Source of the DNA: Palsa-504 sp963790065
Lineage (GTDB): Bacteria; Actinomycetota; Actinomycetes; Streptosporangiales; Streptosporangiaceae
DNA: 64,000 nt
Direction of reading: 5' to 3'
Assembly (NCBI GenBank): GCA_963790065.1
Contig: CAWBNK010000016.1
Span: forward strand, 62,001 to 126,000
Made by a program: the position numbers and the translations under genes. Positions 33,796-44,231 of the stretch are shown in pieces. A model generated the notes under the pieces. It made no database searches, was not told where the DNA came from, and worked only from the letters and a program-made list of their open reading frames with translations. Position 1 is the first letter of the stretch. Every line of letters begins with the position of its first letter.

Positions 33796-33910
33796 GGCCG
33801 GCCGCTGAGGGACGGCACTTACCCGCCCCGCCGGCCGGATGGTGGTATGGGTCCACTGGCCTCACGTAGCACCCATCAGCCAGGCGGGGCCGGATAAGAC
33901 AGGGGATGAG

Positions 33911-34948
33911 ATGAACCACTACGGCACGGCTAACGGCGCCGCCAGGAGTGACGAGTACGGCGGCGCCACTGGTTACGCCACGGAGCCCCGGCCTAGCGCG
34001 AGCTACGGCGCCGGCTACGGGAGCGCACCGGTCGTGAAGTTCGAGAACGTGTCCAAGCACTACGGGAGCCTCAAGGCGGTCGACGGGCTGAACCTGGACC
34101 TGCGCTCCGGCGAGACCGTGGCGCTGCTCGGCCCGAACGGCGCGGGCAAATCCACCTCGCTTGACATGCTGCTCGCGCTGCGCAAGCCCACCAGCGGGAA
34201 AATCGAGATGTTCGGCTCCGACCCGTACCACGCGGTGAAGTCCGGCCGGGTGGGCGCCATGCTGCAGTCCGGCGGGCTGATGCCCGAGGTGACGGTGCTG
34301 GAGCTGGTCACGCTGGTGACGAACCTGCACCCCAAGCCCGAGCCGATCGACCTCACGCTCAAGCGGGCCGGCATCGACAAGTTCGCCGACCAGCGGGTGG
34401 ACCGGCTATCCGGCGGCCAGACCCAGCGGGTCCGGTTCGCGCTGGCCATCTGCGGCAAGTCCGAGCTGATCGTGCTGGACGAGCCGACCACGGCCATGGA
34501 CGTGGAAACCCGCCGGCTGTTCTGGGAGAGCATGAAGGCCGAGGTGGCCGAGGGCCGCACGCTGCTGTTCGCCACCCACTACCTGGAAGAAGCCGACCAG
34601 GCCGCGGACCGGATCCTGGTCATCAACCGGGGCCGGCTGCTAGCCGACGGAACCCCGGCCGAGATCAAGGCCAAGGCGGGCGTCAGGCGGATCACGTTCC
34701 ACCTGGACCAGGTGGACGAGCAGTTCCTGCTCGGCCTGCCCGCGCTGGTGAACCTGGAGGTCAGGCGCGACTTCGTGCAGATCCAGACCAGCGACTCCGA
34801 CGCCACGCTGTACGGGGTGCTGGACGCGGGCCTGCGGCCACGTGACATCGAGGTCACCGGCCTCGGCCTCGAGCAGGCCTTCCTGGCCATCACCGCGGAA
34901 GACGACGCCGCCGCCAACGGCAGCACGCAAGCAGGGGAGACGATCTGA
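33911..34948 (+). CDS. ABC transporter ATP-binding protein (drug-export type)
   Basis: This is a 345-residue ATPase of the DrrA/CcmA-like family. ATG 33911 follows AGGGG; an ATG at 33839 lacks a site. A Gly/Tyr-rich N-terminal extension of about 38 residues comes first. Then follow Walker A GPNGAGKST, a Q-loop with MLQSGGLMPEV, signature LSGGQTQRVRFAL, Walker B LIVLDEPTTAMD and the switch His in FATHYLEEAD. The C-terminal part (RRITFHLDQVDEQFLLGLPA) is the usual accessory domain. It couples to the permease gene one base downstream. Drug, lipid or antibiotic export is likely; the substrate is unknown. Confidence 0.92.
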   Translation: MNHYGTANGAARSDEYGGATGYATEPRPSASYGAGYGSAPVVKFENVSKHYGSLKAVDGLNLDLRSGETVALLGPNGAGKSTSLDMLLALRKPTSGKIEMFGSDPYHAVKSGRVGAMLQSGGLMPEVTVLELVTLVTNLHPKPEPIDLTLKRAGIDKFADQRVDRLSGGQTQRVRFALAICGKSELIVLDEPTTAMDVETRRLFWESMKAEVAEGRTLLFATHYLEEADQAADRILVINRGRLLADGTPAEIKAKAGVRRITFHLDQVDEQFLLGLPALVNLEVRRDFVQIQTSDSDATLYGVLDAGLRPRDIEVTGLGLEQAFLAITAEDDAAANGSTQAGETI

Positions 34949-34949
34949 G

Positions 34950-35675
34950 ATGAGCGGCACACTGGCGCTGGCCAAGGCCGAGATATCAAGGCTCCGGCGG
35001 AACAAGCGGTACCTCATCTTCACGGTCGCCCTGCCCGTGATGTTCTACCTGATCTTCGGGAAGCAGAAGTCGACCGGATACGGCGTCTCGTTCGCGGCCT
35101 TCTACATGGTCGGCATGGCCGCGTTCGGCGCCTTCAGCGGCGCGTTCAACAACAACACGATCCGGATCTCGCAGGAGCGCAAGGACGGCTGGATCAGGCA
35201 ACTCCGGCTCACGCCACTTCCGGCGAGCGCCTACGTGGTGGCCAAGATCCTGGCCTCGATGGTGACCACGGTGCCGTCCATCGTGATCGTGTTCCTGCTC
35301 GGCCACTTCTACGGTGACGTCCACATGCCGATCTGGAAGTGGATCGTGTGCGCCATCGCTATCTGGATCGGCACGCTGATCTTCGCGGCGCTGGCCGTCG
35401 CGCTCGGCTACAAGCTCGATCCCGATTCGGTCCAGCCGGTCACCATCGTCGTGTTCTTCTTCTTCTCGATCTTCGGCGGCCTGTGGTTCCCGCTGAGCGG
35501 TGCGCTGCAGAAGTTCGGCGAGTTCACTCCCACCTACCAGGTCGTCAAGATCACCACGGACGTGATCGGCCACGGAACGGTGGCCGCGGCCAACATAGTC
35601 GGCATCGTGGTCTGGTTCGCGATCTTCGTCGCGCTGGCCACCTTCGCGGTCCGCTCCACGGCCGAGACGGTCTGA
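34950..35675 (+). CDS. ABC-2 type transporter permease
   Basis: This is a 241-residue, six-span ABC-2 permease (YLIFTVALPVMFYLIFGKQK at the first span; FYMVGMAAFGAFSGAFNN; IVIVFLLGHFYG; IWIGTLIFAALAVALGY; IVVFFFFSIFGGLWFPLSG; IVGIVVWFAIFVALATFAV). ATG 34950 is one base after the ATPase stop, behind a GGGGAGA site. It forms the exporter with that ATPase. A histidine kinase and response regulator follow, a layout like the yvfRSTU/DesKR-linked exporters, where the two-component pair controls the transporter. Confidence 0.92.
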   Translation: MSGTLALAKAEISRLRRNKRYLIFTVALPVMFYLIFGKQKSTGYGVSFAAFYMVGMAAFGAFSGAFNNNTIRISQERKDGWIRQLRLTPLPASAYVVAKILASMVTTVPSIVIVFLLGHFYGDVHMPIWKWIVCAIAIWIGTLIFAALAVALGYKLDPDSVQPVTIVVFFFFSIFGGLWFPLSGALQKFGEFTPTYQVVKITTDVIGHGTVAAANIVGIVVWFAIFVALATFAVRSTAETV

Positions 35676-35695
35676 GCCGGCCATGACCAGACAGA

Positions 35696-35725
35696 CCCGG
35701 CCAGCGCCACGGGGGCCTGGCCGGG
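35696..35725 (+). terminator. Hairpin 1 after the ABC permease
   Basis: CCCGGCCAG-N12-CTGGCCGGG is a perfect 9-bp stem 20 bases after the permease stop. There is no U-run, as often in high-GC actinomycetes. A second, stronger hairpin follows within 15 bases. Confidence 0.4.
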
Positions 35726-35739
35726 ACCTGGGGGACCAC

Positions 35740-35765
35740 GGGGCGTGCCAGCACTGGCACGCCCC
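35740..35765 (+). terminator. Hairpin 2: strong stem-loop between exporter and kinase genes
   Basis: GGGGCGTGCCA-GCAC-TGGCACGCCCC is a perfect 11-bp stem with a 4-base loop; CCAC...GTGG can extend it by four pairs with one bulged base. It may end the exporter mRNA or reduce read-through into the kinase. No T-run follows. Confidence 0.55.
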
Positions 35766-35815
35766 GGTGGCGTACCGGGGGAAACGTGGCAGCATGGATA
35801 TGAGGTGACGATGCG

Positions 35816-37102
35816 ATGGCGATGAGAGGGCTGAACCAGGCCGCAGCGCGGGACGAGGCCGCAGCGGACCAGTCCCTGGGGCTCCGGCCCGGCCTGTTCG
35901 CGAGCGGCTTCGGCCTGCGGCGCACGCCGGGAGTACCGGGGACGGGGAGCGCGTGGCGCTGGTTCTTCTCCGGTGTCTGGCTGGTCTATCTCATCTCGCC
36001 GGTCAGCAACCTGTTCGGCCATCATCACGGGGTGCTGTGGATCGCCGGCGGCCTGGCCATCGCGATCGCCTTCTGCGCCCTCTACGTGCCCGTCCTGGGG
36101 TATTCAGTCGAGCATCCGGACCTGAGCCGCAGGGGCCTGGCCGCCCTGGCGGTCCTCGCGGCCCTGGGCTGTGTGGTGTATGGCAAGGACTGGACCACGC
36201 TGTGGATTTACGTGTCCGCGGCGACCGGAATGGTGCTCGCCTCCGGGCCGGGCGGGCGACGGGTGGCCCTGCGCGGGGTCCTGGCCGTCGGGGCCTGCTA
36301 CGTCTTCTTCAGCTGGCTCTCGCACGACGACGCGGCGGACTTCCTCGTCGTGCTGCTGCCCGTCGTGCTCATCGGCGTGGCCATGATCGGGTTCCGGATG
36401 CAGATGACCCTGATGCGCGAGCTGGCCGAGGCCCGCGGGACCGTAGCCAAGCTGGCCGCGAACGAAGAACGGCTCCGGCTGGCCCGGGACATGCACGACC
36501 TGACCGGGCAGTCGCTGTCGATGATCACGCTGAAGTCGGAACTGGCCGCCAAGCGGCTAGGCAAGCTGCCCGCCTCGGCCGAACGCGACGTGGTGCTCGG
36601 CGACCTCGGCGACATCGGCCGGGTCAGCCGCCAGACGCTGCACGACATCAGGGAGGCGGTCTCCGGCTACCGCCGCCCGACGCTGGCCATCGAGGCGATC
36701 ACGGCCAGGAACGCGCTGGAGGCGGCCGGCATCGTGCTTGACGACGATCCCGGCCTGACCCTGCGGTCGGGCACGTTCGACGCCGAGGCGGAGGCGGTGC
36801 TGGCCTGGTGCCTGCGCGAGGCCGTGACCAACGTGATCCGCCACTCCGGCGCCAAGAACTGCCGGATCCGCCTGATCCAGCACCCCGGCGAGCTGTCCCT
36901 CGAAGTCAGCGACGACGGCCGCGGACCCGGCGGCCAGGACCAGGGCACGGCCCACGGAGCCGGGCTGCGCGGCATGTCAGAACGGCTGTCCGCCGAAGGC
37001 GGCCGTCTGTCGCTCGGGGCGGCCGAATCCGGCGCCAATCTCCGGCAGGCCCGCGGCTTCAAGCTGACCGCCACGGTCCCGGTTGACCACTATGACGAGT
37101 GA
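35816..37102 (+). CDS. Sensor histidine kinase (DesK/NarL type, HisKA_3)
   Basis: This is a 428-residue kinase. Several membrane spans (WLVYLISPVSNLF; GVLWIAGGLAIAIAFCAL; LAALAVLAALGCVVYG; VALRGVLAVGACYVFFSWLS; FLVVLLPVVLIGVAMIGF) come first, then a helical linker. The HisKA_3 box is RLRLARDMHDLTGQSLSMI with the phospho-accepting His. The ATPase part has the N-box AVTNVIRHSGA and G-box DDGRG. A membrane-sensing role like DesK is possible. It overlaps the response regulator gene by 11 bases, so they form a pair, probably controlling the ABC exporter upstream. Confidence 0.92.
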   Translation: MAMRGLNQAAARDEAAADQSLGLRPGLFASGFGLRRTPGVPGTGSAWRWFFSGVWLVYLISPVSNLFGHHHGVLWIAGGLAIAIAFCALYVPVLGYSVEHPDLSRRGLAALAVLAALGCVVYGKDWTTLWIYVSAATGMVLASGPGGRRVALRGVLAVGACYVFFSWLSHDDAADFLVVLLPVVLIGVAMIGFRMQMTLMRELAEARGTVAKLAANEERLRLARDMHDLTGQSLSMITLKSELAAKRLGKLPASAERDVVLGDLGDIGRVSRQTLHDIREAVSGYRRPTLAIEAITARNALEAAGIVLDDDPGLTLRSGTFDAEAEAVLAWCLREAVTNVIRHSGAKNCRIRLIQHPGELSLEVSDDGRGPGGQDQGTAHGAGLRGMSERLSAEGGRLSLGAAESGANLRQARGFKLTATVPVDHYDE

Positions 37103-37712
37103 GACGCCGGTCCGGCTGCTGCTGGCCGAGGACCAGGTCATGATCAGGGAGGCGCTGGCCGCCCTGCTGTCGTTCGAGGGCGACATGGAGGTTGTGGCCC
37201 AGGTCGGGCGGGGCGACGAGGTGCTCAAGGCGGCCCAGGACACCAAGCCGGACGTGGCCGTGCTCGACATCGAGATGCCCGGCCTGGACGGGCTGGCCGC
37301 CGCCGCCGAGCTGAAGAAGGTGCTCCCCGGCATCAAGATCGTGATCCTGACCACGTTCGGCCGCCCGGGCTTCCTGCGCCGCGCGATGGAGTCCGGGGTC
37401 TCCGCCTTCCTGGTCAAGGACTCCCCGGCCGACAAGCTCAGCCAGACCATCCGCCGGGTGCTGGCCGGCGAGCGGGTCATCGACCCGGACCTGGCCGCCG
37501 CCGCCCTGGCCGACGGCCTCAACCCGCTCACCCCGCGCGAGCGCGACGTCCTGGAGGCGTCCGCCGACGGCGGGACGATCGCGCAGATCGCCCGCCAGCT
37601 CTACCTGTCCGAGGGCACCGTGCGGAACTACCTGTCCGCCTGCATCCAGAAAACCGGCGCCCGCAACCGGGCCGAGGCGCTGCACATCGCCTCCGAGCGC
37701 GGCTGGCTTTAG
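37092..37712 (+). CDS. Response regulator, NarL/DesR type
   Basis: This is a 206-residue regulator. The receiver domain has acidic LLAEDQ, the phosphorylated Asp in DVAVLDIEMPG, Thr in ILTTFG and Lys in FLVKDSPA. The LuxR-type HTH is LTPRERDVLEASADG followed by AQIARQLYLSEGTVRNYLSA. ATG 37092 lies inside the kinase gene end; TTG 37083 is an alternative. It is the cognate partner of the kinase. The DNA target is probably the promoter of the adjacent exporter. Confidence 0.92.
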   Translation: MTSETPVRLLLAEDQVMIREALAALLSFEGDMEVVAQVGRGDEVLKAAQDTKPDVAVLDIEMPGLDGLAAAAELKKVLPGIKIVILTTFGRPGFLRRAMESGVSAFLVKDSPADKLSQTIRRVLAGERVIDPDLAAAALADGLNPLTPRERDVLEASADGGTIAQIARQLYLSEGTVRNYLSACIQKTGARNRAEALHIASERGWL

Positions 37713-37742
37713 GATCCGGGGCGGCCCGCTGCAGACCATAAG

Positions 37743-40700
37743 ATGAACTGCGTGACTTCACGTGGTTATCTTCGGTATCCGCATGTTCACGGTGAGCTGC
37801 TCGTCTTCGTAGCGGAAGACGACCTCTGGCTCGCACCCGCCGAAGGAGGCCGCGCCTGGCGGCTGTCCTCCGACTCCGCCCAGGTCAGCCACCCGCGGTT
37901 CTCCCGGGACGGCACCCGGATCGCCTGGACGAGCTGGCGGGACGGCAGCCCCGAGGTCTACCTGACCGATCCCGACGGCAGCGCCGCGACCCGCCTCACC
38001 TACTGGGACGACAACAAGACCAGGGTGGCCGGCTGGACCACCGCGGGCGAGGTGCTGGCCGTCACCGCGGCAGGCCAGGCCGATGCCCAGTTCAGCTGGG
38101 CCTACGCGGTCCCGGTCGAGGGCGCGCCGCCCCGGCGGCTGCCGTTCGGCCCGGTCAACGACCTGGCCCTGGAGCAGGCCGGCACCGCGCTGCAGACCGG
38201 CCGGATGGGCGGCGAGCCTGCCTACTGGAAGCGCTACCGCGGCGGCACCGCGGGCAAGCTGTGGACCGCCAGCGCGGACGACCCCCTGTTCACCCGTATC
38301 CTGGCCGACCTCGACACCCAGCTGACCGGCCCGATGCTGATCGGGGGCCGGCTGTTCTTCCTGTCCGACCACGAGGGGACAGGCAACATCTACTCCTGCG
38401 CGCTGGATGGCACCGGCCTGCGGCGGCACACCGATCACGACGGCATGTACGCCAGGAACCCGGCCACCGACGGCCAGCGGATCGTCTATCACGTGGCCGG
38501 CGACCTGTGGCTGCTGGACGGCCCGGACGCCGCCGGGCCGCGCCGGCTCGAGGTCAGCCTCGGCTCCCCGGCCGCTGCCCGCGCGCCCCGCCTGATCACC
38601 GCGCGAGACCACCTGGGCAGCCTGGACTGCGACGGGACCGGCCAGGCCAGCGTGGTCGAGGTGCGCGGCACCGTGCACTGGCTGACACACAAGGACGGCC
38701 CGGCCCGCGCGCTGCACGTCGATCCCGAGGCCCGGGCCCGGATGCCCGTGGTCCTCGGTGATGCCGGCCGGGTGGCGTGGGTCACCGACGCCGCCGGCCC
38801 CGACGCGCTCGAGATCGGGTCGGTCGATGGTGAGCCACGGCCCGTTCGGCACGCCGAAGGCCAGCTCGGCACGGTGACCAGCCTGGCTGCTTCCCCGGAC
38901 GGGGCTACGGTGGCCGCCGCCGCGCACGACGGCAGGCTGCTGGCTGTGAACGTGGACTCGGGGCAGGTCCGCGAGCTGGCCGCGGGCGACGACGGGGCCG
39001 TCGACGGGCTGTGCTGGTCGCCGGACTCGGCCTGGCTGGCCTGGTCCCAGCCCGGGCCGTCGCCGCTGCGCCGGATCCGGGTCGCCCGGCTGGCCGACGG
39101 CGAGGTCATCGACGTGACCGACGGCCGGTTCGCCGACACCGGCCCGGTGTTCACCGCTGACGGGCTGTACCTGGCCTTCCTGTCGGTGCGCAGCTTCGAC
39201 CCGGTGTACGACGCGCAGTCCTTCGACCTGTCCTTCCCCTACGGCAGCCGCCCGTACCTCGTCCCGCTGGCCGCCGATACCCCCTCGCCGTTCGGCCCGC
39301 TGCCCGGTGGCCGTCCGGTGGGCCAGGATCCGCCGGACGAGGATAAATCAGATTCTGCCGAACGGTCCGTGGTCTCCGTCGACCCCGACGGCCTGCCCAG
39401 CCGCGTGGTGGGCGTGCCCGTGCCCGACGCCAGGTACTCCAGCCTGGCCGCGGTCAAGGGCGGCCTGGCCTGGCTGCGCGAGCCGGTCACCGGCGTGCTG
39501 GGCGAGAGCGCCGCGCGCGTCGAGGACGACTCGCCGCGTCCCTCGCTCGAGCGGTTCGACCTGCGTAAGCGTGAGGTCACCGAGCTGGCCGACGAGCTCG
39601 ACTGGTTCGACGTCAGCGGTGACGGCACCCAGCTGGTCATCAAGGACCACGACGAGCTGCGGGTGGTGCCGTCCGAGCACAAGGACGACCACGACTCCGA
39701 CGAGGCGGTCACCGTCGACCTGTCCCGGGCCAGGTTCACCGCCGACCCCGCCGCCTTGTGGCGGCACGCCTACGGCGAGCTGGGCCGCATCATGCGCCGC
39801 AACTTCTGGACCCCGGACATGTCCGGCGTGGACTGGGACGGCGTGCTCGAGGACTACCGGCCGCTGCTGGACCGGATCCGCGGCGCGGATGACTTCGCCG
39901 ACGTGCTGTGGGAGGTGGTGGCCGAGCTCGGCACCTCGCACGCCTACATCATCAAGGCCGGCGAGGACTTCTTCGGCGCCGCGGGCGCCGGCCGCGCGGC
40001 CGTGGGCCAGCTGGGCGCGGACATCTCGCGGGATGGTTCGGGGCGGTGGGTCGTGGACCGGGTGCTGCCGGGCGAGTCGTCCGACCCGCGGGCCCGCTCG
40101 CCGCTGGCCGCGCCCGGCGTGGCCGTCCATGCGGGCGACGAGCTGGTGGCGGTGGACGGCCAGCCGGTCGACCCGGTACGCGGCCCCTGGCCGCTGCTGG
40201 CTGGGACCGCGGGCAAGCCGGTCGAGCTGACGGTGCAGCCTGCCTCGGGCCTCCGCCGCGCCGCGGTCGTGGTTCCGCTGCGGGACGAGCGGCGGCTGCG
40301 GTACCAGGACTGGGTGGCCGGCCGGCGTCGGCTGGTGCGCGAGCTGTCCGAGGGGCGGCTGGGCTACCTGCACATCCCGGACATGATGGGGGAGGGCTGG
40401 GCCCACTTCCACCGTGACCTGCGCACCGAGATCAAGTTCGACGGCCTGGTCATGGACGTGCGGGGCAACGGCGGCGGGCACATCTCCCAGCTGGTGGTGG
40501 AGAAGCTGGCCCGGCGCGTCATCGGCTGGGACGTCGGCCGCTGGGCCCAGTCCCAGTCGTACCCGGAAGAGGCCAGGCGCGGCCCGATGGTCGCCCTGGC
40601 CGACGAGTTCGCCGGCTCCGACGGCGACATCGTCACCGCGGCCATCCGCCTGCTCGACCTGGGGCCGGTGGTCGGCACCCGAACCTGGGGCGGCGTGATC

Positions 40701-41018
40701 GGCATCGACGGCATTCCCGGCCACGAGCTGGTCGACGGCACTCACATGACCGTGCCCAGGTACGCGTTCTCGTTCGACCGGCTGGGCTGGGGAGTGGAGA
40801 ATCACGGCGTCGACCCGGACGTGGAGGTGCTGATCTCGCCGGACGACTGGGCCGCCGACCGGGATCCGCAGCTGGAGACGGCGGTCCGGCTGGCGCTCGA
40901 GACGCTGGAGAAGCAGCCCCCGCGGCCGCGGCCCGACCCGTCGACCGGTCCGCGCAAGGCCCGCCCGCCGCTGCCGCCGCGGGCCCCGCAGACTCCAGCG
41001 ACCGAGGGAGCGGCGTGA
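37743..41018 (+). CDS. Tricorn-like S41 protease (paralog 1)
   Basis: This is a 1091-residue tricorn protease homolog. The N-terminal half is beta-propeller repeats (FSRDGTRIAWTSWRDGSPEV; LFFLSDHEGTGNIYSCALDG; WSPDSAWLAWSQPG). Then follow a helical tricorn core (YGELGRIMRRNFWTPDMSGV), a PDZ-like part (GWVV-type VVDRVLPGES; VAVHAGDELVAVDGQPVDPV), and an S41 catalytic domain. The active-site candidates are His733 in GTSHAY and Ser959-Asp960 in FAGSDGDI. Tricorn cleaves peptides from the proteasome in archaea; actinomycete members are soluble oligomeric peptidases. No clear ribosome site precedes ATG 37743; GTG 37752 is an alternative start. A TGATG overlap couples it to paralog 2. Confidence 0.92.
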   Translation: MNCVTSRGYLRYPHVHGELLVFVAEDDLWLAPAEGGRAWRLSSDSAQVSHPRFSRDGTRIAWTSWRDGSPEVYLTDPDGSAATRLTYWDDNKTRVAGWTTAGEVLAVTAAGQADAQFSWAYAVPVEGAPPRRLPFGPVNDLALEQAGTALQTGRMGGEPAYWKRYRGGTAGKLWTASADDPLFTRILADLDTQLTGPMLIGGRLFFLSDHEGTGNIYSCALDGTGLRRHTDHDGMYARNPATDGQRIVYHVAGDLWLLDGPDAAGPRRLEVSLGSPAAARAPRLITARDHLGSLDCDGTGQASVVEVRGTVHWLTHKDGPARALHVDPEARARMPVVLGDAGRVAWVTDAAGPDALEIGSVDGEPRPVRHAEGQLGTVTSLAASPDGATVAAAAHDGRLLAVNVDSGQVRELAAGDDGAVDGLCWSPDSAWLAWSQPGPSPLRRIRVARLADGEVIDVTDGRFADTGPVFTADGLYLAFLSVRSFDPVYDAQSFDLSFPYGSRPYLVPLAADTPSPFGPLPGGRPVGQDPPDEDKSDSAERSVVSVDPDGLPSRVVGVPVPDARYSSLAAVKGGLAWLREPVTGVLGESAARVEDDSPRPSLERFDLRKREVTELADELDWFDVSGDGTQLVIKDHDELRVVPSEHKDDHDSDEAVTVDLSRARFTADPAALWRHAYGELGRIMRRNFWTPDMSGVDWDGVLEDYRPLLDRIRGADDFADVLWEVVAELGTSHAYIIKAGEDFFGAAGAGRAAVGQLGADISRDGSGRWVVDRVLPGESSDPRARSPLAAPGVAVHAGDELVAVDGQPVDPVRGPWPLLAGTAGKPVELTVQPASGLRRAAVVVPLRDERRLRYQDWVAGRRRLVRELSEGRLGYLHIPDMMGEGWAHFHRDLRTEIKFDGLVMDVRGNGGGHISQLVVEKLARRVIGWDVGRWAQSQSYPEEARRGPMVALADEFAGSDGDIVTAAIRLLDLGPVVGTRTWGGVIGIDGIPGHELVDGTHMTVPRYAFSFDRLGWGVENHGVDPDVEVLISPDDWAADRDPQLETAVRLALETLEKQPPRPRPDPSTGPRKARPPLPPRAPQTPATEGAA

Positions 41019-44000
41019 TGGCCCGGGGATACCTGCGCTACCCGCACATTCACGGTGACCTGCTCACCTTCGTGGCCGGGGACGACGTCCGGCTGGCCCC
41101 CGCCGCGGGCGGCCGCGCCTGGCGGCTGTCCGCCGACGCGGTCCAGGTCAGCTACCCGCGGTTCTCCAGGGACGGGACCCGGATCGCCTGGACCAGCTGG
41201 CGCGACGGCAGCCCAGAGGTCTACCTGACCGACACAGAAGGCGGCGCCGCGGTCCGGCTCACCTACTGGGGCGACCCGCAGACCCGGGTCACCGGGTGGA
41301 CGGCCGGCGGCGAGATCCTGGCCCTCAGCGCCGCAGGCCAGCCGGCCATGAAGTACCGCCGGGCCTTCGCGGTCCCGGTCGAGGGCGCCCCGCCCCGGCC
41401 GCTGCCGCTCGGCCAGGTCAACGACCTGGCCCTGGAGGCGGGCGGCACCGCGCTGCTGACCGCCGCCGTAGCTTACGAGCCCGCCTACTGGAAGCGGTAC
41501 CGCGGCGGCCGGGCCGGCAAGCTGTGGACCGCTCGCTCCGGCGACCAGCTGTTCACTCGGGTGCTGACGGAGCTGGACGGCCAGCTGGGCAGCCCGATGC
41601 TGATCGGGGACCGGCTGTTCTTCCTGTCCGATCACGAGGGGACAGGCAACATCTACTCCTGCGCGCTGGACGGCACCGGCCTGCGGCGGCACACCGATCA
41701 CGACGGCATGTACGCCAGGAACCCGGCCACCGACGGCCAGCGGATCGTCTATCACGTGGCCGGCGACCTGTGGCTGCTGGACGGCCCCGACGCCGCCGAG
41801 CCGCACCCGGTCGAGGTGACGCTCGGCTCGCCTTCGGCCGCCCGCGCCCCCCGGCTTATCTCCGCCGCCGACCACCTGGGCAGCCTGGACTGCGACCAGA
41901 CAGGCCAGGCCAGCGTGGTCGAACTGCGGGGCACCGTGCACTGGCTGACGCACCAGGACGGCCCGGCCCGGGCGCTGCATGTCGATCCCGAAGCCCGGGC
42001 CCGGATGCCGCGGGTGCTCGGCCAGACCGGCCGGGTGGCCTGGGTCACCGACGCCGCCGGCCCGGACGCGCTGGAGACCGCCGCGGTCTCCGGCGAGCCC
42101 GGCATCGCCCGGATCGCCGAGGACGAGCTCGGCCACGTGATGGATCTGGCGGCCTCGCCGGACGGGACCACGCTGGCCGTGGCGGCGCACGACGGCCGGC
42201 TGCTGACCGTGGACGTCGCCTCCGGCCGGGTCGCCCAGCTGGCCGTGGGTGACGACGGGCCGGTAGAAGGCCTGTGCTGGTCGCCGGACTCGGCCTGGCT
42301 GGCCTGGTGCCAGCCCGGACCGCGGCCGCTGTCCCGGATCCGGGTCGCCCGGCTGGCCGACGGCGAGATCATCGACGCGACCGACGGCCGGTTCGCGGAT
42401 ACCGATCCCGCCTTCACCGCCGACGGGCTGTACCTGGCCTTCCTGTCGGTGCGCAGCTTCGACCCGGTGTACGACGCGCAGTCGTTCGACATGTCGTTCC
42501 CGTACGGCGGCCGCCCGTACCTGCTGCCGCTGGCGGCACAGACCCCGTCTCCGTTCGGGCCACTGGCAGAAGGGCGACCGCCGGGCGGCGAGTCCGGCGA
42601 TAAGAATGACGACTCAGGCGAGCCGGCCGCGGTGACGATCGACGCCGACGGCCTGACCGGGCGTGTGGTGCCGATCCCGGTGACCGAGGCGCGCTACTCC
42701 GCGCTGCAGGCGGTCAAGGGCGGCCTGGCCTGGCGGCGCGGGCCGGTCAGCGGCGTGCTCGGCGAGGGCGGCGCGGCGGTGGACGACGACACGCCGCGCC
42801 CGGCGCTGGAGCGCTACGACCTGCGCAAGCGCGAGGTGACCGAACTGGCCGACGAGCTCGACTGGTTCGATGTCAGCGGCGACGGCACCCGCCTGGTCGT
42901 CCGCGACCACGATGAGCTGCGGGTCATGCCGTCGTCGGGCAAGCGCGACGACGACGGCGAGTCCATCACGGTCGACACCTCGCGGGCCAGGTTCACCGCC
43001 GACCCGGCGGCCATGTGGCGGCACGCCTTCGCCGAGGCGGGGCGGATCGTCCGCCGGGACTTCTGGACCCCGGACATGTCCGGGATCGACTGGGACGCCG
43101 TCCTGGCGGACTACCGGCCGCTGCTGGACCGGATCCGCGGTGCCGCGGACTTCACCGACCTGCTGTGGGAGCTGCTCGGCGAGCTCGGCACCTCGCACGG
43201 CTACGTGGACCAGGCCGACGAAGACAGCCCGGGCCGCGGCCCCGGCCGTGGGCCAGCTGGGCGCGGACATCTCGCGGGATGGTTCGGGGCGGTGGGTCGT
43301 GGACCGGGTGCTACCCGGCGAATCGTCCGACCCGCGGGCTCGCTCGCCGCTGGCCGCGCCCGGCGTGGCCGTCCATGCTGGCGACGAGCTGGTGGCCGTC
43401 GACGGCCAGCCGGTCGACCCGGTACGCGGCCCCTGGCCGCTACTGGCCGGGACCGCCGGCCGGCCGGTCGAGCTGACCGTCCAGCCTGCCTCCGGCCAGC
43501 GCCGCGCCGCGGTCGTAGTGCCGCTGCGCGGCGAGCGGCGGCTGCGCTACCAGGACTGGGTGGCCAGCCGGCGCCGGCTGGTGCGTGAGCTGTCCGAGGG
43601 GCGGCTGGGCTACCTGCACATCCCGGACATGATGGGGGAGGGCTGGGCCCACTTCCACCGTGACCTGCGCACCGAGATGGGCCGCGACGGGCTGATCTTC
43701 GACGTGCGCGGCAACAGCGGCGGGCACATCTCCCAGCTGGTGGTGGAGAAGCTGGCCCGCCGCGTCATCGCCTGGGGCACCGGCCGCTGGCTGCAGCCGG
43801 AAACCTGGCCGCTGGAGGCCCGCCGCGGCCCGATGGTCACCCTGGCCGACGAGTTCGCCGGCTCCGACGGCGACATCGTCACCGCCGCCGTCCGCCTGCT
43901 CGGTCTGGGCCCCGTGGTCGGCGCCAGGACCTGGGGCGGCGTGGTCGGCATCGAGGGCTACCAGTCCCTGGTCGACGGCACCAGCATCACCGTGCCGCGG

Positions 44001-44231
44001 TTCGCGTTCTCCTTCGACGAGTACGGCTGGGGGGTGGAAAACCACGGCGTCGACCCCGATGTCGAGGTGCTGAACACCCCGGACGACCAGGCCGCCGGCC
44101 GCGACGCGCAGCTGGAGACCGCCGTTCAGCTGGCCCTGGAGGCACTGGACAAGCAGCCGCCCCCGCTCCCGCCGGACACCGCCACCGGCCCAGTCAAGGC
44201 CCGCCCCCCGCTCCCCCCACGCCCAAGCTGA
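41018..44231 (+). pseudogene. Tricorn-like S41 protease (paralog 2) with one frameshift
   Basis: ATG 41018 overlaps the stop of paralog 1 (TGATG). The propeller and tricorn core closely match paralog 1 up to GELGTSHGYVDQADED near 43225. In a run of G and C around 43230-43245 the frame is lost and resumes in another frame as VGQLGADISRDGSGRW. It then continues through PDZ and the S41 domain (FAGSDGDIVTAAVRLL; ENHGVDPDVEVLN) to 44231. Both catalytic halves are intact apart from this shift, so either a very recent mutation or a base-call error is likely. Read as given, the first frame would end without the serine. Confidence 0.85.
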
